Shown: piece after piece, positions 14,204 to 21,179 of the stretch
Position numbering within the stretch: the stretch's first letter is position 1
How the letters are laid out: the number at the start of each line of letters is the position of its first letter
Source: a virus
IMG/VR virus record: IMGVR_UViG_3300042321_001208
Coordinates: 1-21,724 of that record
Strand: one strand, 5' to 3'
Length of the DNA stretch: 21,724 nt
Translations under genes and position numbers: made by a program
The notes under the pieces: model-generated
Seen by the model: only the letters and a program-made list of their open reading frames with translations
The model's database searches: none
What the model was told of the DNA's origin: nothing

Positions 14204-16618
14204 GTGCCAGTACCCGACAAAACCCCGGCTACCGTCGCTATTGGCCCGCACCAGTACGGGTATATCTACCACGGCCACGGCCGACCGGATCGCATTGACC
14301 TGACCGACGGCACCATCGTGCCGGCGGGCGTGGATGCCCCGAAGGACGCTCCGGTCGTGAAGGCCGTCGGGGAGGCGCGGTACTACATCCCTCGCATTGA
14401 CGTGGTGGAGTACGGCGCTCAGTACTTCAAGCCGCCAGAGGTCACGGTGGTCGGGGCGTGCGAGCGCGAGTGCAAGGCCCAGGCGTTCCTGCGGAACGGC
14501 CAGCTGGACTCCATCAAGATCACAGAGCACGGGAAGGGCTACGAGACCACGCCCTCTATCGAACTCTCGGAGACGCACGCCTCGGGCCTGGAACTCAAGC
14601 CCACTCTCGCCCCGCCCGCCCAAGGAGCCAAGCCCGAGGACGGCGCTCCGGTCGCCAAGGTCGAGATCATCTCGGCGGGCCAGAACTTCCTGACGATCCC
14701 AAAGCTGGAGATCGCCTCTGACAGTGGCTTCGGGATGACGCTGAAGACCACGGTCTCAAAGGGCACTGTCACCGGGGTCGCGCTCCTGTCTGGCGGGAAC
14801 GGATACACCGAGCCGCCGACAATCACTGCCATCCAGGGCGGGGCTGCTGCCGTCGCTATCGCGCGGGCGCACGTCCGCGGAAAGTACGACTGCTTCTACC
14901 GCTACATCGACAACACGCCGAAGGACAGGGGCGGGCCGATCCCTTCCAGCCTGTCGCCGCTCTGCACGGTCGATGCCGGCGACGGTGCGGAGAAGCTGGT
15001 CTGGGAGGGATACGCCGCGGCCCGTGCGGCAGCTGGCGAGAGGGGCGTGACGCTGGAGCGCTGGCGCACCACCTCGAACCAGTCCCTGACCCTCTATCGC
15101 GTGGGCGGGGAGGGCGACGAGGACACGCTCACCGACGAGGAACTGCGCAACTACGACCGCGAGGGGTACGCAGGTCTGCCCGTGATCCTGCCGAACGGCG
15201 AGTTGAACGCCAACCGCTTCGGAATCCCTCCGAGCCAGTTCGCCGTGGCAGTGATCTTCCAAGACAGGCTCTGGTGCGCAGTCGACCCGTCTGGCAAGGA
15301 GCCGAACACTCTCCGCTACTCCGAGGTGGACGAGCCGGAGAGTATGCCCGACATCAACGACATCGTTATCCAGACGAACGTGAAGGGGGCCGACCAGATC
15401 ACGGCACTCATCCCGTTCGGCGGCACGCTCGGCGTGATGCAGTCGCGCCACTACTACCGGATCACATACGTCAGCCAGCCGCTCGTGGACGTGAACGTCG
15501 CCATCGGCGGCTATCGGGGCTGCCTGAGCCAGCGGTGCTGGGACGAGTACGAGGGCATGATCTATTCCATGGATGCCATGGGGGTCTACGCCATGGACGC
15601 CAGCGGCAGGATCAAGCCCATCTCGAACGGCCTCACCGATCTGTTCACCGACAAGATCGACCTGACGAAGGCGCAGTGGTTCAGCGTGGTGGCCGACAGC
15701 ACCTCGTACTGCCTGCGGTGCTCGGTGCGGTTCTACGGCGACGGGGAAGGCGACTACCCGACCCGGATGCTGTGCTACTCGTTCTTGAACGACGCATGGT
15801 GGGAGGAGCGCTACCCGTCTCCGTTGGTGGGCGCGGCCTCAGTGGCGTTCCCCTCGGGCCAGAAGCGCGCCGTCTACGGCTCCACCCGCGGCACGGCTCA
15901 CCGCCTGGAGTCTGGAAGCTATGACGATGCCGACGGCGCCATTGGCGATGTGACCATAACGAACCCGGGGAGCGGCTACACCAGACCCCCGGCCGTCACG
16001 GCGACAGAAGGCAACGGAGCCGTTCTGGAGAGCGCCATCACGCCGGAGGGGCAGCTGCTCGGAATCTACGTCCGCGTTCCGGGGTACGGCTACCCGGGCG
16101 GCCAGCTGCTGATCGAAGCACCCGAAGACGGGGAGCAGGCCGCGGCGGAGTACTTCGCCACGAAAGGGCAGGTGCCGATCCCGTACTCGTTCAAGACCGG
16201 CAACCTCGAATACCCGAACGACTCCATCGCCCAGCAGGGGCTGCCCGACGGCGGCGCGCGCAACATCGCAGTGCTGTTCACGCCGACGGCGGGGCCGAGC
16301 ACGCTGAAGCTGCGCATGTATTACAACAACGCCAAGCATCCGCGCATCAACGTGGCGCCCCGGGATCGCGGGACGGGATTCGTCTCCGACACCCAGGAGC
16401 CCGTAACCCGGATAGACATGGACGCCGGGAAGCTGCCCGAGAACGTCTCCTCTGGCGTGTGCCGCGCCCTGTTCTCTGGGAAGACTATAGATGACGTGCG
16501 CGGGAACGACCGTCACGTCGCCCTGGAGTTCTCGGGCGATGCGGGCGAGTCTGGCCGAGTGGTGATCCACCAGCTGGACGTGTTCGGCGTGCCGTCACCG
16601 CAGCCGGGGAGCAGCTGA
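14204..16618 (+). CDS. Tail nozzle/propeller-like protein with GxGY repeats
   Basis: At 804 residues this is the largest gene in the window, starting with GTG after tgagg. Residues about 229-570 look like the beta-propeller of podovirus tail (nozzle/stabiliser) proteins: FQDRLWCAVDPSGKEPNTLRYSEVDEPES in parts, then DQITALIPFGGTLGVMQSRHYYRIT and YEGMIYSMDAMGVYAMDASGRI, LNDAWWEERYPSPLVGAA. Around it are six short repeats of the form G-x-[GN]-Y-x-x-x-P-x-[IV]: near 69-82, 108-121, 157-170 and 196-209 before, and 587-600 and 625-638 after. These GxGY units are known from other phage structural proteins. Probably forms the tail tube/nozzle through which DNA exits. No lysozyme or protease domain is visible. 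It overlaps the next gene by TGATG. Confidence 0.7.
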   Translation: MPVPDKTPATVAIGPHQYGYIYHGHGRPDRIDLTDGTIVPAGVDAPKDAPVVKAVGEARYYIPRIDVVEYGAQYFKPPEVTVVGACERECKAQAFLRNGQLDSIKITEHGKGYETTPSIELSETHASGLELKPTLAPPAQGAKPEDGAPVAKVEIISAGQNFLTIPKLEIASDSGFGMTLKTTVSKGTVTGVALLSGGNGYTEPPTITAIQGGAAAVAIARAHVRGKYDCFYRYIDNTPKDRGGPIPSSLSPLCTVDAGDGAEKLVWEGYAAARAAAGERGVTLERWRTTSNQSLTLYRVGGEGDEDTLTDEELRNYDREGYAGLPVILPNGELNANRFGIPPSQFAVAVIFQDRLWCAVDPSGKEPNTLRYSEVDEPESMPDINDIVIQTNVKGADQITALIPFGGTLGVMQSRHYYRITYVSQPLVDVNVAIGGYRGCLSQRCWDEYEGMIYSMDAMGVYAMDASGRIKPISNGLTDLFTDKIDLTKAQWFSVVADSTSYCLRCSVRFYGDGEGDYPTRMLCYSFLNDAWWEERYPSPLVGAASVAFPSGQKRAVYGSTRGTAHRLESGSYDDADGAIGDVTITNPGSGYTRPPAVTATEGNGAVLESAITPEGQLLGIYVRVPGYGYPGGQLLIEAPEDGEQAAAEYFATKGQVPIPYSFKTGNLEYPNDSIAQQGLPDGGARNIAVLFTPTAGPSTLKLRMYYNNAKHPRINVAPRDRGTGFVSDTQEPVTRIDMDAGKLPENVSSGVCRALFSGKTIDDVRGNDRHVALEFSGDAGESGRVVIHQLDVFGVPSPQPGSS

Positions 16619-17463
16619 TGGGAGCCACGACTCCTGACCTTCGAGGCGGTGTGTTCCAGCAGGCGCTGGTGGACGGCGGAGTGAACCCTGCCGCCGTGAG
16701 CGCCGCCACCTCCGCAGCGTTCCACTGCGCCACGCCCCGCCGCTGGCGTGGGCCGACGACGTTGGACTACACCTCTCCGGCGCTGCGCCTCGTGACGCCC
16801 AGCCTGCGGAAGTACCAGTTCCCCAACTTCGACTTCCAGACAAGCGAGGGCGAGCGCCGCGGGAGGATCGACCCGTCGGGCAGCGGGCCGGAGGAAGAGG
16901 AGATTCCCGTCCCGCTGCCGGAGCCGTACACCGCGCGCCCCGACCTTGAGCAGTCGCAGCCAGAGGGCGACAGCGGCGACGGGCAGTACTTCGCCGGCCG
17001 GTACATCAAAATCAAGCACAACACCATCTCGGTGCTCGCATCCCGCACGGGCGTTGCGATCCTCGACAGCGACCGGATCGTAGGCGGCAGCATCACCGTC
17101 GCCGCCAAGCCGCCGGCAGACAAGTACATCTCCGTGGACAAGGCGGGCGACTTCATCGACCGCGAGTGGAATCTCACGTTCCGAAAGACTCCGCGCTCGA
17201 TAAAGGTCGTCACGGGCCTGGAGGTGGACGCCGCTCGGCGGTGCCTCGTGGTGAAGAAGGTCTCCATCGACGCTTGGCTCAGTGAGTCGCAGTCGAACAC
17301 TGACGCCGAGATACCGTTCGAGCGGGTGACGCCAGTCACGAACGGCCGCGTCGGCGGCGGCTTGGACTTCCTTGGCCCAGCCGTGTACTACCTCGGCGCG
17401 GCGCCCGAGGGCGAAGGCACGGTTCTCTTCACAATCCCGCTTGCCGACTGCGAGGCTAAATAA
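16618..17463 (+). CDS. Phage structural-region protein, unknown (281 residues)
   Basis: This protein overlaps both neighbours by one base (TGATG at its start, TAATG at its end). The N-terminal half is loop-rich, with an acidic-proline stretch (GPEEEEIPVPLPEPYTARP). The C-terminal half (about 125-281) alternates beta strands: GRYIKIKHNTISVLASRTGVAIL, KVVTGLEVDAARRCLVVKKVSI in parts, and AVYYLGAAPEGEGTVLFTIPL. No signal peptide or membrane segment. Position between the nozzle-like and Cys-rich genes suggests a tail-associated protein. I recognise no family. Confidence 0.65.
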   Translation: MGATTPDLRGGVFQQALVDGGVNPAAVSAATSAAFHCATPRRWRGPTTLDYTSPALRLVTPSLRKYQFPNFDFQTSEGERRGRIDPSGSGPEEEEIPVPLPEPYTARPDLEQSQPEGDSGDGQYFAGRYIKIKHNTISVLASRTGVAILDSDRIVGGSITVAAKPPADKYISVDKAGDFIDREWNLTFRKTPRSIKVVTGLEVDAARRCLVVKKVSIDAWLSESQSNTDAEIPFERVTPVTNGRVGGGLDFLGPAVYYLGAAPEGEGTVLFTIPLADCEAK

Positions 17464-19331
17464 TGAGCCTCATGCGCGGGGTCGGCGGAATCTTGAGGGC
17501 GGGGGGGGCGCTCGCCAGATTTGCCCAGGCGTGCGTCGACAAGTGCTGCAAGAAGTGGTACTGCCACACGGACTACAGCTGCGACAACGACCCCGCGGGG
17601 GCGTTGGGTCAATACGACGACCTCGCGACCTGCATGCGTGCCTGCGTGGAAAAGCCGAAGTGGTACTGCCATTCCGACTACAGCTGCGACAACGAACCAA
17701 TAGACGCGCTCGGCATCTATGACACCGCGGAAGAGTGCTACGACAACTGCCTGAAAGACTACGGCATCTACTGCTGCTACAAGAGCTACGACTTCTCGAA
17801 GGGGTCTGAGTGCGTCCGCAGCGAGTGCGCCGATCCCGGCCTCACGCGATCCGGGCCCTACGAGGACGACGCCCTGTGCAAGGCTGGGTGTGGGGACAAG
17901 TACTACTGCGTGGCGAGCAAGACCGACCCGAACGGCTACGAGTGCGTCACCACCATCGTCGGCTACACGCCCATCGCTGGGCCGTTCATCACCGTCGAGC
18001 AGTGCACTGACGCCTGCGACCCGCTGAAGATCAAGTACTGGTGTATCGACAACAAGAAGTGTCAGGTCACCGCGGAGGAGGGGCCGCCGTTTGAGTGCTC
18101 GTTCGGGGCGTTCTGCGAGGAGTACGACACGTTTAACGACTGCATCGTCAACTGCATGCGCGAGAAGTGGTACTGCGGCACGCTCGGCGACGAGTGCCAG
18201 CAGCTGCCTGACCCTCCCTTTCCGGGCGCGCAGGGGTACGGCTCCAAGTCCGCGTGCGACGAGGAGTGCGACAACTACTACTGCTGCTGGGTCTCGCAGG
18301 GCGCGCCGGAGATGGGCTCGTACTGCCAAAAGGCGGAGTGCGATCCCGGGTTCGAGCGATCCGGCCCGCACGACGGCAGCGCCGCCTGCGCCCGCGAGTG
18401 CGAGAAAATCAAGTGCTGGTCGTACAACGACCCCGATACTCCGTACCGCACGTTGAAGGTGTGCCAGGAGGACGCGCCGCAGGGCGAGGATGTCCGCGAG
18501 GTGAGCGGCCCCTACGGGACTGAGGCAGAATGCAAGCGGGTCTGCGACAAACCAATCTATAAGTGGTACTGCGAAAACGATGGCACGGGGAAGAAGTGCA
18601 AGAAGTGCTGCGCCGGCGGTAACTGCGCCGACGACGACGAGCCGTGCCAGGGCGGCGTGACCTTCTACGAGACCGAGAAGCTGTGTAAGGAGGCGTGCAA
18701 TCCCCCTCCGAGCTATCGGTGGTTCTGCGACCGCGGTCGGTGCAGGCGGTGCGTTGCTTCCGGCGAAGTCAAACCAGGGGATGTGCGTTGCCCGGCTGGC
18801 CTCCCCCTCTACGAAGACCCCAACGCATGCGGCGAGGAGTGCAAGGAGCCTGTATACAGGTGGTGGTGCAAAAACGGCGAATGCAAATTTTGCCTTCTCG
18901 ATGGAAACGGCGCTCCCGGGGATGTTCTGTGCTCGGCTGTTTTAACCGACACCTTTTTCATAAACGAAACAACTTGCAAGCAAGTTTGCTCGGCAGGAAA
19001 TGGCTGGGTGTGCGCTAACGGGGAATGCCTCCCTTGCTGGAACGACATGGCTCCGAACACGCCGCCTAACCCCGGCGGCATGCCAAACTGCTCTGAACTG
19101 CCGAACCAAGGCTTTGCCTACACCGGCCTCCGATTGTGCCAGGAGGCGTGCTACTACGAGCGCCCATGCTGGGTTGCCGTCAGCGGCGGGTCGTGCATCG
19201 AGACTCTAGTCACCGTCTCGGAGGCGTTTCCCGAATGCCCGGACGGCACCCCGAGCGGCACGAGCAACACCGAGGCGGAGTGCCTTGGCGCCGTTAGCCC
19301 TCGATCCGACGACGAGAACCCGCTCCCCTAA
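17463..19331 (+). CDS. Giant Cys-rich 13-repeat protein, undescribed
   Basis: This 622-residue protein has about 71 cysteines by my count (over 11%). After a 30-residue glycine-rich, weakly hydrophobic N-terminus with no classical signal peptide come 13 units beginning near residues 31, 66, 102, 146, 191, 235, 271, 317, 367, 419, 466, 514 and 568. Each unit has the form [KR]-[WY]-[YWF]-C, a Cys around the middle, G-x-[FY], then C-x-x-x-C at its end; later units add a C-x-x-C after the start. Units 1 and 2 are nearly identical (KWYCH.DYSCDN), so duplication is ongoing. The end (SDDENPLP) is acidic. It may be a disulfide-bonded or metal-binding surface or tail protein. An eight-G run at 17501-17508 near the start could make it switchable. 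I do not recognise the repeat family. Confidence 0.75.
   Translation: MSLMRGVGGILRAGGALARFAQACVDKCCKKWYCHTDYSCDNDPAGALGQYDDLATCMRACVEKPKWYCHSDYSCDNEPIDALGIYDTAEECYDNCLKDYGIYCCYKSYDFSKGSECVRSECADPGLTRSGPYEDDALCKAGCGDKYYCVASKTDPNGYECVTTIVGYTPIAGPFITVEQCTDACDPLKIKYWCIDNKKCQVTAEEGPPFECSFGAFCEEYDTFNDCIVNCMREKWYCGTLGDECQQLPDPPFPGAQGYGSKSACDEECDNYYCCWVSQGAPEMGSYCQKAECDPGFERSGPHDGSAACARECEKIKCWSYNDPDTPYRTLKVCQEDAPQGEDVREVSGPYGTEAECKRVCDKPIYKWYCENDGTGKKCKKCCAGGNCADDDEPCQGGVTFYETEKLCKEACNPPPSYRWFCDRGRCRRCVASGEVKPGDVRCPAGLPLYEDPNACGEECKEPVYRWWCKNGECKFCLLDGNGAPGDVLCSAVLTDTFFINETTCKQVCSAGNGWVCANGECLPCWNDMAPNTPPNPGGMPNCSELPNQGFAYTGLRLCQEACYYERPCWVAVSGGSCIETLVTVSEAFPECPDGTPSGTSNTEAECLGAVSPRSDDENPLP
17553..19283 (+). 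repeat. Array of 13 Cys-rich protein repeats
   Basis: Units are about 35-54 residues, with conserved aromatic-Cys at the start and C-x-x-x-C at the end, and variable loops between. Units 1 (17553) and 2 (17658) share long identical DNA runs, whereas units 8-13 are more diverged. Unit 11 (18858-19001) is visibly less GC-rich than its neighbours. Confidence 0.8.
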
Positions 19332-19346
19332 CAGGAGTCATCCCGA

Positions 19347-19790
19347 GTGATAGCCTGCAAGCCAGAGCACTTGATCGCCCGCGCTAAAGAGCGCGGCTAC
19401 ACGGTTGACGAGGTCATGCCCTGCGTGAAGGAGGCCGCGGATGGGCGCTGGCTCGTGGATGAGACTCACCCGGCCTATCCACGCCCTAAGCCCGCTCCGG
19501 CTGCGCCCAAGCCTCCGCCCCCGCCTGGGGCAGGCACGGCACTCAAGGGCCTCCTGAAGCTGATTGGGATCACGTCCAGCCCGACGTGCAAGTGCAACGC
19601 CCGCGCGCGGGCCATGGACGAGATGGGCATCCAGTGGTGCCGCGACAACGAGGAGTTGATCGCCGGGGATCAAGGGTGGCTGATGGAGGAGGCGAGCAAG
19701 CGCTCCCTCCCGTACTCGGTTTTCGCAGGGAAACGGCTCCTCCAGATGGCGATCTACCGCGGGGCAAAGTACCCCGACGCCCGGCCCTGA
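19347..19790 (+). CDS. Two-domain phage protein: CKPE-type N-terminus and CxC-NARARxMD C-terminus
   Basis: GTG start with aggag (19333-19337) nine bases upstream; 147 residues. The N-terminal domain (1-45: CKPEHLIARAKERGYTVDEV, then GRWLVDETHPAYP) and the C-terminal domain (62-135: GTALKGLLKLIGI, CKCNARARAMDEMG, WCRDN, LMEEASKRSLPYS) are joined by a Pro/Ala linker (46-60). I recall both domain patterns from other phage or planctomycete proteins of unknown function. Cysteines at 81, 83 and 98 could bind a metal or a [FeS]-type cofactor with the N-terminal C4/C26; that is inference. The short 15-base gap to the Cys-rich gene keeps it in the same transcript. Confidence 0.72.
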   Translation: MIACKPEHLIARAKERGYTVDEVMPCVKEAADGRWLVDETHPAYPRPKPAPAAPKPPPPPGAGTALKGLLKLIGITSSPTCKCNARARAMDEMGIQWCRDNEELIAGDQGWLMEEASKRSLPYSVFAGKRLLQMAIYRGAKYPDARP

Positions 19791-19803
19791 TTTTTGTCGC
19801 AGA

Positions 19804-19841
19804 TGCCGGCTCGTAGGCCACAAACCCTACGGAGGCCGGCA
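19804..19841 (+). promoter_or_regulatory. Two-tier hairpin containing GGCCACAAACCC and ribosome site
   Basis: Outer stem TGCCGGC (19804-19810) pairs with GCCGGCA (19835-19841); inner stem CGTAGG (19812-19817) pairs with CCTACG (19826-19831), leaving loop ccacaaac. The 12-base element is the same as at 5038-5049. The ribosome site ggagg (19831-19835) sits in the 3' arm, two bases before ATG is exposed, so folding should control translation of the 19843 gene. Confidence 0.6.
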
Positions 19842-19842
19842 C

Positions 19843-20244
19843 ATGGCAGCGGGCGACGACAGGCGACTCTCGTATCAGACAGGCATTCAAGTCGGCCCCG
19901 CGACCAACGCGGGCGCCCTTAATGGCCTTTTGTCTGCCGCCCCCGGCGCCGACCAGCGCGCCACGCAGTTCGCCCGCGCGACCTCGATGAACGATCAGGC
20001 CAACATGAGCCTGACCGCTGATCAGGCCAACGCCCAGCAGATGGCGAATGCTCAGGCCCGACGCTCCGAAGCGTCCACCTCTGGCCTGAACAACCAAGCG
20101 CAGATTTCGCAGGACATGAACGCGCGCACCAGCCAGCAGGTCGATCTGGCCGCGCAGGTGCAGTCGGCCAACATCGGCTACGCCGCCGGAATCAGCAGCG
20201 CCAACATCCGCCGGATGATGAACATCCTGCGAAACAACGCATGA
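19843..20244 (+). CDS. Ala/Gln-rich helical protein, possible internal virion protein
   Basis: This 133-residue protein follows the hairpin. It is rich in Ala, Gln, Asn and Ser (LTADQANAQQMANAQARRSE), with predicted amphipathic helices and no signal or membrane segment. Such composition is common in podovirus ejection or internal core proteins, but is not diagnostic. It overlaps the next gene (ATGA) whose product has similar composition, suggesting that the two act together. No family recognised. Confidence 0.6.
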   Translation: MAAGDDRRLSYQTGIQVGPATNAGALNGLLSAAPGADQRATQFARATSMNDQANMSLTADQANAQQMANAQARRSEASTSGLNNQAQISQDMNARTSQQVDLAAQVQSANIGYAAGISSANIRRMMNILRNNA

Positions 20245-20810
20245 TCGCCACCGACCAGTCCGCATCGAAGTACCCGTGGCGGGCGCGAACAGCGCAGTCG
20301 CACCCGATGGGCTCCTACACGCCCGCTCCCGTCTCGCCGACGGGCGCCGCGGCCGGCGGTGCAGGGTCGGGGGCCGGCAAGCCGGGCAACTACTCCGCAC
20401 AGTCGACGTGGCAGCAGCCGCAGGATGTCAGCACCACGTCAGCGATCAACAACCAGCTGGCTCAAGGCGATGCCGCAGCCGACGTGCGAGGCAACCTCAA
20501 GCAGCTGGACAAGGCGGGCGTAAGCCGCGGGCAGGGCAACTACTCCGCCGCTGCACTTGCTGGCGTCCAGGCTCGCGCGGGTGCCCAGAACACCGCCGCT
20601 CAGACGCAGCTGAAGGCTGACCAGACCAACGCCGCGCAGCGCCTCGACTACCAGTTCGGCAGCGAGATGGAGTCGCAGAAGCTCTCCATGATCCAGCACG
20701 CGCTCGGGCAGAGCGACTGGTCTGTGCAGATGGCACAGCAGATGGCTGCCGCAAAGCTCCAGGCCGCACAGCAGAGCGGCGCACTCCAAATCCTTAACGC
20801 CTACGTCTGA
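20241..20810 (+). CDS. Ala/Gln-rich protein, probable partner of the preceding one
   Basis: At 189 residues, it overlaps the upstream gene by four bases. The N-terminal third is Pro/Gly/Ala-rich and disordered (TGAAAGGAGSGAGKPGNYSAQS). The remainder is helical: LKADQTNAAQRLDY, MIQHALGQSDWSVQMAQQMA, KLQAAQQSGALQIL. NYSAQS and NYSAAAL repeat a short motif. It may be an internal virion or tail-chaperone protein; composition alone supports that weakly. The next gene starts ten bases later. Confidence 0.6.
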   Translation: MIATDQSASKYPWRARTAQSHPMGSYTPAPVSPTGAAAGGAGSGAGKPGNYSAQSTWQQPQDVSTTSAINNQLAQGDAAADVRGNLKQLDKAGVSRGQGNYSAAALAGVQARAGAQNTAAQTQLKADQTNAAQRLDYQFGSEMESQKLSMIQHALGQSDWSVQMAQQMAAAKLQAAQQSGALQILNAYV

Positions 20811-20819
20811 GGTGCTCAC

Positions 20820-21176
20820 TTGGCTGATTCCAATGACCTCGATTTCCGCGACCTCACTCGTGCTGCCCTGGAGCGGATGCTCAAGAAGGCGCTGCTGAAG
20901 AACTGCGAGCACGAGGACAAGAAGAAGGAAGTCGCGCACGAGGACGCGGACGAGGAGCGCAACGACCTCGCCGATCTCGTGGAGGAGAAGAACGGCTCCA
21001 GCAAGGCGCCGGAGGTCGAGGAGGACGACATCCCCCGGGCCGACGCGAAGGTCGCCGCCAAGGACTCGAAGGACGACGACGACAAGCCCAAGAAGAAGGG
21101 CGGCTTCCCGTTCAAGGGCAAGAGCGGCATTCCGCCCAAGAAAAAGGCCGGCTTACCGTTCCGAAGGAAGGGGTAG
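20820..21176 (+). CDS. Highly charged small phage protein (TTG start), possibly scaffold-like
   Basis: This 118-residue protein starts with TTG, supported by gaggtg (20809-20814) six bases upstream. A short helix (DFRDLTRAALERMLKKALLK) leads into a long stretch of Glu, Asp and Lys (20-90), then a C-terminal series of basic/aromatic units (KKKGGFPFKGKSGIPPKKK, then AGLPFRRKG). Acidic-then-basic charge separation is typical of scaffold or DNA-organising proteins, but the family is unknown. The next gene begins four bases after its stop with a ribosome site aaggaagggg. Confidence 0.6.
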   Translation: MADSNDLDFRDLTRAALERMLKKALLKNCEHEDKKKEVAHEDADEERNDLADLVEEKNGSSKAPEVEEDDIPRADAKVAAKDSKDDDDKPKKKGGFPFKGKSGIPPKKKAGLPFRRKG

Positions 21177-21179
21177 GCC

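Noticed and set aside
17388-18371. Minus-strand reading frame of 327 codons
   Set aside because: Antisense to the Cys-rich repeat array; Val/Ala/Arg/Leu-rich with no domain, a shadow of the repeat codons.
17553-19283. CRISPR-like array
   Set aside because: Periodicity is 100-160 bases, in frame, and encodes conserved cysteines; there are no identical short repeats with unique spacers.
19791-19803. T-run as intrinsic terminator
   Set aside because: The strong hairpin lies after, not before, the T-run on the coding strand, and upstream pairing (GGGG/CCCC near 19758-19774) is short and distant.
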